64,000 nt of DNA from Barnesiella sp. An55 (GTDB taxonomy: Bacteria; Bacteroidota; Bacteroidia; Bacteroidales; Barnesiellaceae), in NCBI RefSeq assembly GCF_002161555.1, contig NZ_NFHZ01000008.1:1-64000 (forward strand). Direction: 5' to 3'. Below the pieces are notes generated by a model. The model did no database searches and was not told the DNA's origin. It saw nothing but the letters and a program-made list of their open reading frames with translations. Numbering within the stretch: position 1 is the first letter of the stretch; every line of letters starts with the position of its first letter. A program made the translations under genes and the position numbers. Below, piece after piece: positions 17,235 through 26,717 of the stretch.

Positions 17235-20200
17235 TTAACTTATTGGAGTAAATATGTCTGAATGTGCAGATACGAACTCTGCCAATGGCGTTTTGTAGTA
17301 CCAAACGATGACTACATAGCCGGCATCTTCAAGTACTTCTCTTTTCTTTCTATCATCTTCCTGCACTTCTGGTAAATCATGGGGTGTACCATCACAAAAT
17401 ACCACGATTCTATCACCATATATGAAGTCTGGTTGCACATAATATTTTTCTGGAAACATTGGCTGGGCTTTATCTGGTAGACGAAGCTTATGCTCATATA
17501 AATATTTTAAGAATTCGTATTCTGTGCTGCTATTATGGTCACGGGTTGCTTCGAGTTCCTCATACTGTTTATCGTAGCTTTGAAGTTGGCCAGCATTGCG
17601 CACTTCTATATCAGCATTCATCATGATAGATAATGTATTATATATTTTTCTAATATCAATAAGTTGATGATATGGCTGATTGTAGTAATTAAGCAAATTA
17701 GTATAATCTGCAGGAATTAATTTGGCACGCTCTTCCTCAGAGAGTGGTGTAGTTCTTCCATAACAGATTTCATAAGCTCGTTTTACTACTGCGTGATAAG
17801 ATGCAGGCTCTAATACTAAGCGTTCCAGTACACCTAATGAACCTTCTGCATTTTCGTAAATGAGAAGATTGGGGACTTTTTCATCTCCCATTACATCGGC
17901 TCCTATTTCACTACCTTCTATTTGAAAGACATCTTCTATTGCTTGCTTAAATGCATACAAGAATGTACGAACAGCTCCTTTATCTGATAAAGCAAGCGTA
18001 TCAAGAGGCTGAATATAAATAGCATTTGCAGTTGTCTCTGTAAATAACTTGACGTACTTGATACTGTTTGGCTCTTCCGGATGCTGTTGTTGTTTTTGCA
18101 TATGAATTGCCATACGTTCTGCACTAATCCAATCACCTGTTTTTGTATCAAAGGCAAAGCCATTTGCATTGTCGTCATTTTTTGATTCCAGAATATAAGT
18201 CAAGCGGCATGAGGGGATGTAACGAATATTGGCTAAATGAGTTCCATTATTAGTCTTTAGTTCGCACATGCTTATTGCACGAGTATCATCTGAAGAGAAA
18301 TAGGTTTTTAATTGATAGAATTTTCGACTTCGTTCTTCTTCCTGACACGTAATTTTTTCGCTTTCTTGTGCTACCATGTCTTGTAATTGTATACAATAGC
18401 CTGGTATCATTTTAGAGACACCATCAAGACTCTCTCCTGTGATTATATCTGTATGATGTGAAGCATTCTCTTGATTTTTGTAAATTACTCCCGTTTTGGG
18501 ATTGTAGAAAAATTTGTTAGGCGTTACTTCTCCCGTTAACATCATGCGAGATACACGGAATTTGCCACCATCATTGTAGATGATATTTTGAGGACCAAAT
18601 TCTGTTAATGCCAACGATTTTGCCCGGCTAAGATATTCTACCTTATCGCTATTTTTATATTGCAGTAAAGCTCTCTGAGGTAATTTTGTAAAATTATATC
18701 CTGGCAAGAATCCTTCGCTGGCAAAATATCTGTAAGGGTAGAATTCGTTCTCTTCCGCATTTTTCCCTTGATTTTGTCCGAGAAGCATATCGCGAAGCTC
18801 GATTCCTCGTCTTTCCTTTAATAGTGCCTCTTTCTTTTCCTTGGAATTTTCACCATATATATTATTTCTGGTAACAGTTTGTGCTTCTTCAATCTGCTGT
18901 TGAGCTAATTTATATAAGCTACGCCAGCGGTTGAGAGCTTTGTCAAAATCATATAAATAACTATCCAAAATCCAGTCCATCCAACTGTCAGAGAACCAAT
19001 ATGGCATTTCTTTGTCGATTCTACTAGACAAATAATAGTCTGATATAGCTTGCTTAAAAATGGCTTTAATCTCTTGTTTTCGTTCTTTTGAAAGTTGGAG
19101 ATGATGAACAACTTCGGGTTTTAACGTGATGTTATTTGCATTACTATAATCAACCAAATCTGCAATCCCGTTAGATAATTGAGGAATGGGGCATATGGAT
19201 AATATAGTAGAATGCAAATGGGTCGAGAATAATTCTTCGTTAACCAATTCCATACGTGGTGCTTTTACCTCACCACTCACCATCTTTTCAGGATGACGAA
19301 GATAATAATTTTCGTGTGAGTTACGTGTACGGCAGTAAGTATAGATTAAAGCTGCTTGACCGCTACGTCCTGCACGACCAGCACGTTGAGTATAATTTGC
19401 TGGAGTAGGTGGAACATTGCGCATACCCACTATAGATAGGTCTTTAATGTCAATACCAAGTTCCATGGTAGGTGAACAGTATAGTACAGGAAACTCTCCA
19501 TTACGGAATTGCTGTTCTCGTTTTTCACGTTCATCTTTAGGAACCTGACCTGTATGATCTTTCGCTTCCAAATTTATATTGGAAAGCGGAATATTTTTAT
19601 AGAAGTTCTGAAAATAGTTATTAGGGGTATAAACAATTTCATCCCCAATAGTCCTAATTCTTGTAAGATCTGTTCTCACATTTTTTTCATCACCTTTTTC
19701 CCATAAAATGCTTGAATAAAATAATTGGTAAGCTCCGTCATTTTCTTGAATGTAATTACCCAATGCAGCAAATAAAGATTGCATATAGGAAACATAATCT
19801 TCTGAATTACGGATTGTTGCAGTACCTCCATTTATATTCAAGAAATCGCGAACAAAAAATGCCAATTTAGAGCGATAGCCAGCGACCTCTTTTCCAAAAG
19901 CCTTGCGCTTATTCTGTGGTTTTACAAAGCATAATGCATGTGAGGCAGTAATTCTGTCGTTATCGTCTAATGTCCATGGACTTTTTAGATTTTCTCTAAC
20001 TTGTTTCTCTATGTCTTTTGCAGCCTCTTCTGTTCTATCATCAGAATATATGCACAATTTGTGACGCATATAATCCAATATTTGGATGATGAAGCGTTCC
20101 TTATTTTCATCAGATAATCCGTCTAGTTCAGGTATATCATAGAGACGGTCGCAACCATTCTCACCTGTAATTTCGTCATGGAGATATTCATAATTAATCT

Positions 20201-22421
20201 TCAATAGTGCACATTCTTCAAGATTGGGCATGTTTACTTGCCAGTTTCCAGCCAGATCATCGTAGATGATAGTTCCTAAATATCTTTCCATTACATTTTC
20301 TACTTTCTTTGCACGTCCTCCAGTCCAATTGGGGAATCGGAAATAATCGTTATGAGAAAGATGAAGGTGCTTAAATACGAGTCTAGCAATTCTATCACTA
20401 CCAATAGGCTCATCTGCTTCTTTTACAGCATTCCAAATGGCAGAGCGTATTTTACCTATACGTATAAAATCATTAAAATGGCCAGATTGTAGGGCAGCAT
20501 CCTGACGAGCATCCACAAAAGTCATGACTTTACAGTCTGCAGGTTCTACATTTGCATTTCTCATTTTTATGACATTCTCATATGAAAGTACGGTTGTTGC
20601 TGTACTTCTACCTTCACTACCAATTTTTGATAACTTAGACCATTCTTTACTTGATCCTGAATAGATAGCTTTTGCCGTTGGATCATACTTCAGTGGACTT
20701 GGCACATATATTCCTTCAATACACTCATTATTAACATCTTGAACTTCTGAAAGGTTCCCATATATTGTAAAATAAACTCTTTTTGGGAAACGATCTAAAT
20801 AAGTTTTCTTAAATTTTCGATTCCCATTTTTATCTATAGTGTACCAGTCCTCTGGAATATCATCTGAATTTGGATCTAATAAGAAATCTTCAACAGATTC
20901 ATTCTTATGGGGAACGATAATATAACCGTTGTTTATAGTAAATTCTTGCTCTTCTTCATCTAATTCATTACGCTCATCGTAATTTCTGGGTAGAAGAGTG
21001 TCGTTTATAATTTTTACAGAATACAATTCATGTCCGCTTAAACGACTGAACATGATAGGATAGTATTTTACTTTATGCTCATTATCAGACAATTCTTCAC
21101 AATATAATTTTTCATCAACTGTAATGTAACGGTTTTCAGGATTTCCTAATGTTGCATATACATTTCCGGTCTGAGGAATAAATTGATGGATTTTATAAGG
21201 TAATAGATTAGCCCCTTGATTAATATTAATATCATTACACCAGTTTAATATCTCAATAATGTGCTGAATACAAATATCTATTGAGACTTTTCTATCAATA
21301 TAATTATGTAATTGTTCAGCTATTTTCCTAATAGAACAAGGAGCTCCTCTGAAGTACTTTTGTTCCTGTTTGTCAAAGCTCAGCGCAATGTTCTGCTCAA
21401 TCCAATTGGCTGTAGGATGATTACGGAGCATATCAGCATTTAAATCTGACGGAATAGGAGAATTTATAGCTGATAGTATATCCTCTTTAGAATAATTTGT
21501 ATTGGATAAGCCAACCTTCAAAGTTTCATCTACAACTTGATTAATATCATAGGAGCTGCCAAAAATGCAAGAAGCAACTTCTGCAACCTTTTGACGCTGT
21601 TCTTTATAGCTAAGTTTATCATCTGCAACCATTGTGGCAGATGTTCCAAAACATAACACTGGCTTTTTAGCTTGTGCCTTTATTCGCCTAATCAAAAATG
21701 AGACATCACTACCTTGCATACCACGATAGGTGTGCAATTCGTCAAATATCAAATAATGAAGATTCTCAAGGAAACAATCTCTGAGCCGTTTTTCATCGCC
21801 AGCTCGAGTCATTAAAAGTTCCAGCATCATATAGTTGGTTAATATGATGTTGGGAGGCGTAGTTTGTATGCGTTCTCTAACTTGTGAATCTTCTTGTCCT
21901 GTATATTTGGCAAATGTAAACGGGCATTCTTTTCCTGTTGCATTTTCATACTGTTGACGATATCTAGCCAACTCTTCGGATTGAGAGTTGATGAGCGCAT
22001 TCATAGGATATACAATAATGGCTATTGTTTTATTGATAGAATCTTCTTGATGTTGTAGTATATAATTGAAGATGGTAGCCATAAATGTACGAGATTTGCC
22101 AGAACCTGTACCTGAGGTTACAATAAATTCTTTATCTTGACATCCTAATTCTATCGCCTCCTGTTGGTGTTTATAGAAGGTATTCTTAAAAAATAATCCT
22201 AAGTCTTTATGAATAGGGAAGCCATTTTTGATCATTTGACTGACATCGATTCCAGACGCAAAATTAGGATTAAACTGAATTAAGGCATCCGGCCACAATT
22301 TTTCACTTTTAATGGCCTCACTAACCTCTTTTCTTATCCGTTCGTCTTTTATGGAAACGAAACTACCGATATATTCTTTATAGCTTCGTTTTATTTCTTT
22401 GTATATATCTAATATATTCAT
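17235..22421 (-). CDS. Giant DEAD/H helicase with DUF1998-like region and C-terminal nuclease fold (DrmA-DrmB-like fusion)
   Basis: The 1728-aa protein starts with an SF2 helicase: [11 protein letters not shown] near 103, [16 protein letters not shown] near 225. A second lobe has [34 protein letters not shown] near 1045. Near 1500 there is a DUF1998/MZB-like segment ([18 protein letters not shown]), but only one cysteine follows (EICYG), so the usual zinc-binding cluster is missing. The last 120 residues ([10 protein letters not shown], then [16 protein letters not shown] and [14 protein letters not shown]) look like a Vsr/DUF559-type nuclease fold. DISARM carries the helicase (DrmA) and DUF1998 protein (DrmB) as separate genes; here they seem joined. 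DruE of Druantia is a similar giant helicase and is the main alternative. Confidence 0.75.
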   Translation of the reverse strand: MNILDIYKEIKRSYKEYIGSFVSIKDERIRKEVSEAIKSEKLWPDALIQFNPNFASGIDVSQMIKNGFPIHKDLGLFFKNTFYKHQQEAIELGCQDKEFIVTSGTGSGKSRTFMATIFNYILQHQEDSINKTIAIIVYPMNALINSQSEELARYRQQYENATGKECPFTFAKYTGQEDSQVRERIQTTPPNIILTNYMMLELLMTRAGDEKRLRDCFLENLHYLIFDELHTYRGMQGSDVSFLIRRIKAQAKKPVLCFGTSATMVADDKLSYKEQRQKVAEVASCIFGSSYDINQVVDETLKVGLSNTNYSKEDILSAINSPIPSDLNADMLRNHPTANWIEQNIALSFDKQEQKYFRGAPCSIRKIAEQLHNYIDRKVSIDICIQHIIEILNWCNDININQGANLLPYKIHQFIPQTGNVYATLGNPENRYITVDEKLYCEELSDNEHKVKYYPIMFSRLSGHELYSVKIINDTLLPRNYDERNELDEEEQEFTINNGYIIVPHKNESVEDFLLDPNSDDIPEDWYTIDKNGNRKFKKTYLDRFPKRVYFTIYGNLSEVQDVNNECIEGIYVPSPLKYDPTAKAIYSGSSKEWSKLSKIGSEGRSTATTVLSYENVIKMRNANVEPADCKVMTFVDARQDAALQSGHFNDFIRIGKIRSAIWNAVKEADEPIGSDRIARLVFKHLHLSHNDYFRFPNWTGGRAKKVENVMERYLGTIIYDDLAGNWQVNMPNLEECALLKINYEYLHDEITGENGCDRLYDIPELDGLSDENKERFIIQILDYMRHKLCIYSDDRTEEAAKDIEKQVRENLKSPWTLDDNDRITASHALCFVKPQNKRKAFGKEVAGYRSKLAFFVRDFLNINGGTATIRNSEDYVSYMQSLFAALGNYIQENDGAYQLFYSSILWEKGDEKNVRTDLTRIRTIGDEIVYTPNNYFQNFYKNIPLSNINLEAKDHTGQVPKDEREKREQQFRNGEFPVLYCSPTMELGIDIKDLSIVGMRNVPPTPANYTQRAGRAGRSGQAALIYTYCRTRNSHENYYLRHPEKMVSGEVKAPRMELVNEELFSTHLHSTILSICPIPQLSNGIADLVDYSNANNITLKPEVVHHLQLSKERKQEIKAIFKQAISDYYLSSRIDKEMPYWFSDSWMDWILDSYLYDFDKALNRWRSLYKLAQQQIEEAQTVTRNNIYGENSKEKKEALLKERRGIELRDMLLGQNQGKNAEENEFYPYRYFASEGFLPGYNFTKLPQRALLQYKNSDKVEYLSRAKSLALTEFGPQNIIYNDGGKFRVSRMMLTGEVTPNKFFYNPKTGVIYKNQENASHHTDIITGESLDGVSKMIPGYCIQLQDMVAQESEKITCQEEERSRKFYQLKTYFSSDDTRAISMCELKTNNGTHLANIRYIPSCRLTYILESKNDDNANGFAFDTKTGDWISAERMAIHMQKQQQHPEEPNSIKYVKLFTETTANAIYIQPLDTLALSDKGAVRTFLYAFKQAIEDVFQIEGSEIGADVMGDEKVPNLLIYENAEGSLGVLERLVLEPASYHAVVKRAYEICYGRTTPLSEEERAKLIPADYTNLLNYYNQPYHQLIDIRKIYNTLSIMMNADIEVRNAGQLQSYDKQYEELEATRDHNSSTEYEFLKYLYEHKLRLPDKAQPMFPEKYYVQPDFIYGDRIVVFCDGTPHDLPEVQEDDRKKREVLEDAGYVVIVWYYKTPLAEFVSAHSDIFTPIS

Positions 22422-22438
22422 ATTTGTATATAATCGTT

Positions 22439-22651
22439 CTATTGTTTTGAGCTTATTAACAGTTCTCGAATATCGACTTCTAATATTTGAGATATTCTTA
22501 ATAATGTTTCAAGACTTGGTTGGGAAGTGTTTGTGCACCATTTGGACACAGTAGCAGGATCTTTCTCCAATTGCTTAGCTAGCCATTTATTGGTTCGCTT
22601 TTTCTCCACAAGCACAACCTTGATGCGGTTTATGTCTTTTTCTTTTTCCAT
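22439..22651 (-). CDS. Small XRE-family regulator heading the defence operon
   Basis: The 70-aa protein is almost entirely one helix-turn-helix: [20 protein letters not shown] followed by [21 protein letters not shown]. It is the first gene of the minus-strand operon, 17 bp ahead of the giant helicase gene, with a good -7 box at 22673-22681. Such regulators control many restriction-modification operons, often to delay nuclease expression until host DNA is methylated. That role here is inference. Family assignment is sure. Confidence 0.85.
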   Translation of the reverse strand: MEKEKDINRIKVVLVEKKRTNKWLAKQLEKDPATVSKWCTNTSQPSLETLLRISQILEVDIRELLISSKQ

Positions 22652-22672
22652 AAGGATTTTCTTTCGTTCTAT

Positions 22673-22681
22673 GCAAAGATA
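22673..22681 (-). promoter_or_regulatory. -7 promoter box of the defence operon
   Basis: On the minus strand the bases read TATCTTTGC, a full match to TAnnTTTG, 21 bp before the ATG of the small HTH gene. It should drive the whole block from 22651 down to 5340, since no internal terminator is evident. Confidence 0.65.
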
Positions 22682-22798
22682 AGAAAGCCTATCTATTTTT
22701 CATCATTTCAATAGGACTATTTGTAATATAAATTGCGAATTAGTTCAATATTATAGCTATTTATAGATAACATAATTTCTTTTTGGAATAGAAATCTG

Positions 22799-22807
22799 TA
22801 TCTTTGT
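22799..22807 (+). promoter_or_regulatory. -7 promoter box of the divergent membrane protein gene
   Basis: TATCTTTGT on the plus strand fits the -7 consensus. A TTTTG at 22781-22785 is nearer than the usual 20 bp. The box argues against a start at 22821 and for the ATG at 22869. Confidence 0.5.
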
Positions 22808-22868
22808 AGGTAACAATGTTTTGATATGGGCAATTGCTGATAGAAATAGAAAAATAGATATTAATTAT

Positions 22869-23684
22869 ATGGAACAAATAATAACAACAACAGTTGTAAC
22901 TTTAATATCAGGAGCTATCGGTGCCATAATTGGTACTTATGGCGGAGCGTTATTTGCTGCAAAAAGACAAGAAAAACATATAAAAGAACTTAGACAAGTC
23001 GCTATAAAAGCTTTAAAAATATTCCAAAAGTATGCTCGTAATAGACAAACTTACGATGTTGCAGCTTCTGAATTCAATAATGCATTAAGTATTGCTGAGA
23101 AAAGAGTTTTTATTGTTGCATTACATAAGTTGGGTATCCCTATTCTGGCAACTCCAGATTCTAAGTTTGACATACAAAATATTGTATTTGAAAAAAGAGA
23201 AATAGATAAAGACGAAATAGAAGCTATTATCAGCCAAATACAATTAGGACATTGTGATCAGTTATTTTACATTGAACCTGATAATTATTTTAGTGAAAAC
23301 ATTCGTTTAAAAACATTACGTTATATTGCCAAAAGATGGGTAAGAGAAGTTTTTGGTAAAAGCAAACTTGATCGTTCTCAGAATCCTATTGTTATAGTTT
23401 ATCCTACTAATTGGTGGCTAGGTTATACATTAGGGGAAAGGTTAGGAATTGCGGTTTTAAGAGAACGTATATCTTTAGACGAATATTTTGATGAACAAGG
23501 CTTGCCTAAGGAAGATTCTATTGAGCGTTTAATAACAGACATAGATCGTGGTCTATGGGATAGTAGCTTCTTTTGGGATATAGAAAATTATCGAAGCGTA
23601 ACTGCAACAAGTTCTCTTAATAATATGATCTCTCAATTATTAAACAATAGTCAGAACAGTACGATTCAGAAAAAAGAGAGATAA
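22869..23684 (+). CDS. Membrane-anchored protein of unknown function next to the defence operon
   Basis: Starting at the ATG at 22869, the protein has 271 residues. The N-terminus is a hydrophobic helix (VVTLISGAIGAIIGTYGGAL) ending in a basic stretch, so a single-pass anchor with a cytoplasmic domain is likely. The rest is soluble and charged. It contains PIVIVYPTNWWLGYTLGERL and ends in a polar tail (QNSTIQKKER). I recognise no family. The frame is open upstream to a TTG at 22821, but the -7 box at 22799 leaves little leader for that start. It is divergent from the regulator of the large operon and could be a linked accessory gene or independent cargo. Confidence 0.65.
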   Translation: MEQIITTTVVTLISGAIGAIIGTYGGALFAAKRQEKHIKELRQVAIKALKIFQKYARNRQTYDVAASEFNNALSIAEKRVFIVALHKLGIPILATPDSKFDIQNIVFEKREIDKDEIEAIISQIQLGHCDQLFYIEPDNYFSENIRLKTLRYIAKRWVREVFGKSKLDRSQNPIVIVYPTNWWLGYTLGERLGIAVLRERISLDEYFDEQGLPKEDSIERLITDIDRGLWDSSFFWDIENYRSVTATSSLNNMISQLLNNSQNSTIQKKER

Positions 23685-23709
23685 AAGACAAAAAGTTTGT
23701 AAAAAAAGC

Positions 23710-23734
23710 AACAGAGAGGATTTTCCTCTCTGTT
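23710..23734. terminator. Bidirectional terminator hairpin
   Basis: A perfect 11-bp stem (AACAGAGAGGA / TCCTCTCTGTT) with a TTT loop, flanked by A runs on one side and A/T on the other. It lies between the convergent genes ending at 23684 and 23745. Confidence 0.8.
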
Positions 23735-23744
23735 ACGAAAAAAG

Positions 23745-24149
23745 TTACACCTCTAACTCCTTCAACGGCAACCCATAATTATATTGTCCGAAAAATCCTC
23801 TGTGAATAAGTTTCAAACCAAGGATCTGATAATACTTGTAATCGTCATCTTCGGTGCAGAGGTATTTGTAACCGTAACGTGGGGCGTACTCCTTAAAGAA
23901 TCGGGCAAGGTCTTTCAGGTTTTCCTGCTGGTTTCGTTTGAAGTTGCTGCGCACAATGATAATGCTCCAGTCGGGGATGCTGCCAACGCCGCAACTATAT
24001 TCCCAGAAACGGATGTATAAATCCATTTCGCCCACATGGACAGAAACACAAATGCCATTGGCGTTGTGCATGACGGAACAACAGTTTCTGTAACCGAATC
24101 TCTCACACAAATAGAGATTGAAATCATAAATAAAATCGGAATAGTTCAT
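23745..24149 (-). CDS. Hypothetical 134-aa protein downstream of the relaxase
   Basis: The protein is small and globular. It is rich in aromatic residues and cysteine (LCERFGYRNCC, RFWEYSCGVGSIPDWS, ARFFKEYAPRYGYKYL), with no signal peptide or membrane helix. It follows the relaxase gene on the same strand after 35 bp and is probably cargo of the mobilizable element. I do not recognise a family. Confidence 0.6.
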   Translation of the reverse strand: MNYSDFIYDFNLYLCERFGYRNCCSVMHNANGICVSVHVGEMDLYIRFWEYSCGVGSIPDWSIIIVRSNFKRNQQENLKDLARFFKEYAPRYGYKYLCTEDDDYKYYQILGLKLIHRGFFGQYNYGLPLKELEV

Positions 24150-24184
24150 AATAATTTGAATTTTGATGGTTAATAAAAAATTGA

Positions 24185-25123
24185 TTATAGACTGAAACCT
24201 CGCTTGCGTTTCGGTTTCTTTTTCTTCTTTTTAAGCCGGTTGGCCTGTATTGCTTCCTCCGTATCATAATCCGTAGGAGAGAGCGTGAACAATCCCACAC
24301 TGATGCCGGAATGATTCTCCTGCTGGTATTCATGACGAGGTTCCTCGCGTATGGTTTCTGCCTGTGCCTGACGCTGGTTCATGGTAGCAGAAAGAGCGTT
24401 ATATCTCAGCTCCTGGTCGATGTTCAGGAAACTGAACTGGCGGTCAATCTTGGAACCGCTAAAGGTCAGTTGGTCACATGTGAACTTGACACCTTGCATC
24501 TCTCCGGTCGTGCGACTTTGCTTCCATTGCGTATCAATTCCGTACTTCCGTAAGGCCACTCGCAGCTCACTCCAGCTTCGGGCGTTCGGAACCTCTCGTT
24601 TTAAGGCATGATAGATAAAATACTTTACCTTGTCATGATGACGTAACCGCATGAAATTGACATGCTCTTTTCCTTCGGCAAAATGCAAACAGTAACGGGC
24701 TGTCAGCATCTTGCAGACCTTTTCATTCCGGTAACGGTCGTTCTTGTCGCTGATAGTGCGGCCGTCATTATCCACCCGGTTGTAAACGATATGACAATGC
24801 GGATGATCACGATCAGTATGCCTGGCGATGATGAACTGCGTGTTCTCGATTCCCATCAATTTCATGTAGTCATGGGCGATCTTTAGCATCAGCCCATCAT
24901 CGTCACGGATGCGGTCCCCGTCCTCTGCGGAGAAGCTTAATGATATATGGCCGACCTTGTTCTTGACCTTGTCATTCAGTAAAGTCTGCAACTCGAATTG
25001 CTCCGCTATTTCTTCGGGCGAACCGTAGACACCAACTGCCTTCAGCAGGCGTGACTTATCTTCTTTCAGCACATAGTTTATGCACCCGGAAAACGACGTG
25101 CCTTTGACAATCTTACCTATCAT
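24185..25123 (-). CDS. Relaxase/mobilization nuclease (MobB-type)
   Basis: The 312-aa protein begins MIGKIVKGTSFSGCINYVL, typical of Bacteroidetes relaxases (Pfam relaxase family). It carries the three-histidine metal motif in ARHTDRDHPHCHIVYNRV near 120-135. It nicks one strand at oriT and stays covalently attached to lead it into a recipient. The C-terminus is strongly basic (KKKKKKPKRKRG). The start overlaps the end of the MobC-like gene by 11 bases, which implies coupled translation. No transfer genes are present, so it would need a helper conjugative element. Confidence 0.92.
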   Translation of the reverse strand: MIGKIVKGTSFSGCINYVLKEDKSRLLKAVGVYGSPEEIAEQFELQTLLNDKVKNKVGHISLSFSAEDGDRIRDDDGLMLKIAHDYMKLMGIENTQFIIARHTDRDHPHCHIVYNRVDNDGRTISDKNDRYRNEKVCKMLTARYCLHFAEGKEHVNFMRLRHHDKVKYFIYHALKREVPNARSWSELRVALRKYGIDTQWKQSRTTGEMQGVKFTCDQLTFSGSKIDRQFSFLNIDQELRYNALSATMNQRQAQAETIREEPRHEYQQENHSGISVGLFTLSPTDYDTEEAIQANRLKKKKKKPKRKRGFSL

Positions 25124-25421
25124 CCTTGAGCTGTTTTATGAGTTGTGAAATCTGTTGAACGGCGGTACTGCACTCATCGGCCACACGATAAAAACCGTAA
25201 GCATTGGCTCGTCTGGCAAGCTGGTTCAGGTTCGTGCTTTCGCCAATCAGTTTTCGGATGATGTCTAGATTTTCTCTCGTAATTCGTTCGCGCACCGTAC
25301 CGTGTTCGATGAGTGAACGCACTACTTCGCTTTGGCTGCGTTTACTGCGTCGGCTAAGTGCTCTGAGCCAGCCGAATTGTTCGTCTGTAAGACGGATTGT
25401 AACTGTATTTTTCTTGTCCAT
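25113..25421 (-). CDS. Plasmid mobilization relaxosome protein (MobA/MobC-like)
   Basis: The 102-aa protein has an N-terminal ribbon-helix-helix (VTIRLTDEQFGWLRAL, then SQSEVVRSLIEHG). A C-terminal helical part has the pattern of Bacteroidetes MobC-like proteins (IGESTNLNQLARRANAYGF). It binds oriT DNA and brings the relaxase to the nick site. The candidate oriT lies directly upstream at 25466-25527, and the relaxase gene overlaps its 3' end. Confidence 0.88.
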   Translation of the reverse strand: MDKKNTVTIRLTDEQFGWLRALSRRSKRSQSEVVRSLIEHGTVRERITRENLDIIRKLIGESTNLNQLARRANAYGFYRVADECSTAVQQISQLIKQLKDDR

Positions 25422-25465
25422 AATATTTGTTTTTGAGATTAATAATTGTGACCATCGGGAGCCGT

Positions 25466-25527
25466 CTCACCGTCTTTTGAGGTGAGCAAGTGGCCGGGAA
25501 ATGTAATACACCGGCATAAACTTGCTC
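25466..25527. other. Candidate oriT with nested inverted repeats
   Basis: Just upstream of the mob genes, CTCACC (25466-25471) pairs with GGTGAG (25481-25486). GAGCAAGT (25484-25491) plus GCCGG (25493-25497) pair with CCGGC (25511-25515) plus ACTTGCTC (25520-25527). Position next to mobC and relaxase genes, with nested inverted repeats, is what an oriT looks like. The exact nick site cannot be read with certainty. Confidence 0.55.
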
Positions 25528-25560
25528 CAGTGAAAAAGAAGTGAATCAGACATCTGACAG

Positions 25561-26634
25561 TCATCGTTTGAAAAGTCCTTTCCGAGTATGTTGAACCGTT
25601 GCTGAAAGCGGTGCTTTCTCCACATTGACAAGCTGTAAATCGAAAGTTTCGACCAGCGTTTTCAAGGCCGGATTCAACGTGATAAGACGATTGAAAATAG
25701 CCTCCTTTGTCTCTTCTCTCAGCAGAAAATCGGCGATGTCATAACCCGCATCACGTTCTTCTTTTGTTGCGTTTCTTTCCATAAAATCGAAGAGAGAAAC
25801 CTCTATTCCCAGGCTCCGGATCATCTCCATTTTACTGTTCCAATAGTCGGTTGCACCCAGGTCAGGGAAGAGCAGGACACGTCGGTTTCTCAATACGCTC
25901 ATGGCGTCCCGATTGAAGGCTCCGTTCTTTCCGCCCGAAGCAATCCAGAGGTATTGCGGCAAATAGAAGCTGGAAATCAAAGCGCTTTTCTCACTCTCTA
26001 CAAGGGCAACCGGACGCTGCTGGTCGGAGGACAAAAGGTGCTCACCAAACAAACATTGCCGGAGATTGAAATTCTCTTTCTTCAGAAGGGAATGTACCCA
26101 CGTGATGTAGTTGTGCGGCTCTTTAATCCGTCTCCCGTTTTCGGGATTGTAGAGCATCACTTTTCCGGTTCGTACCCGTCCGGAAATATCTACCTGCCAG
26201 AAGACTGTTGCTCCCGGCCAATGCTTTGAGGTTCCCACATGGTAGCGCAACATCAGCTCTTCGGTAGCCTCCTGTCCGAAATGAAAGCTCAGGAACTGAA
26301 ACAGCTTGTTCGTGTGATATAGCTTCAAGGACTGCCTCATGATTTCCGGCTCAATGAAGGATGGTGCAGGAGGCAGACTGATGCGTGGCTTTGACATCGG
26401 CACAAACTCTTCGTTCAATCGCTCTTTGGCAATCGGATTCTCGTCAAAATACATTTTGGGCGTATAGTTATAGCCGCACTTTTGTTCATGGTTGCATCGC
26501 CCTACATAATCAGGAAAGCTGATTTGCTTCTCCGTATCGATGTATTTGGCGAAACAACTTTTGCGGTGGCAGTTCGGGCATGTGTGCCGGGTGCTGACAC
26601 CTTTATATGGTTCTAATGTGAATCTGTAGTTCAT
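25561..26634 (-). CDS. Toprim primase-like protein (DUF6371-like) of a mobilizable element
   Basis: I choose the start at 26634 (MNYRFTLEPYKGV, 357 aa), because the longer frame would begin inside a perfect palindrome. The N-terminus has a zinc-ribbon (HTCPNCHRKSC ... GRCNHEQKCGY). The middle has a toprim-like segment (VALVESEKSALIS, WIASGGKNGAF, VLLFPDLGATDYW). Proteins of this kind are found between mob genes and DUF3987 genes in Bacteroidetes elements. They probably help replicate the element after transfer. The assignment is by motif order and neighbours. Confidence 0.75.
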   Translation of the reverse strand: MNYRFTLEPYKGVSTRHTCPNCHRKSCFAKYIDTEKQISFPDYVGRCNHEQKCGYNYTPKMYFDENPIAKERLNEEFVPMSKPRISLPPAPSFIEPEIMRQSLKLYHTNKLFQFLSFHFGQEATEELMLRYHVGTSKHWPGATVFWQVDISGRVRTGKVMLYNPENGRRIKEPHNYITWVHSLLKKENFNLRQCLFGEHLLSSDQQRPVALVESEKSALISSFYLPQYLWIASGGKNGAFNRDAMSVLRNRRVLLFPDLGATDYWNSKMEMIRSLGIEVSLFDFMERNATKEERDAGYDIADFLLREETKEAIFNRLITLNPALKTLVETFDLQLVNVEKAPLSATVQHTRKGLFKR

Positions 26635-26652
26635 TTTTCTTTCTGTTTGGAT

Positions 26653-26713
26653 GTTACTATGCACATTTTCGCAACTTCACAAACCCCTCGGTTGCGAAAA
26701 TGTGCATAGTAAC
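26653..26713. repeat. Perfect 23-bp inverted repeat between the primase-like and DUF3987 genes
   Basis: Arms 26653-26675 and 26691-26713 are exact inverse complements (GTTACTATGCACATTTTCGC and 3 more bases) around a 15-base spacer. On the minus strand it starts 4 bp after the DUF3987 stop codon and ends 18 bp before the chosen primase start. There is no T-run, so it is not a typical terminator. A protein-binding or replication site is possible. Confidence 0.9.
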
Positions 26714-26717
26714 AGGT

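Noticed and set aside
5340-22651. Type I restriction or BREX interpretation of the operon
   Set aside because: There is no HsdS/HsdR pair, no PglZ phosphatase, no BrxL protease and no BrxC-type ATPase. The two-helicase plus adenine methylase content fits DISARM better.
5340-22651. Plain Druantia interpretation
   Set aside because: The 1728-aa helicase could pass for DruE, but no other Druantia protein (DruA-D, DruF-H) is recognisable, while an SNF2 helicase and an NPPW adenine methylase are present.
22821-22868. Upstream TTG start for the membrane protein gene
   Set aside because: The -7 box at 22799-22807 would leave almost no leader, and the added residues (IWAIADRNRKIDINY) break the N-terminal anchor pattern.
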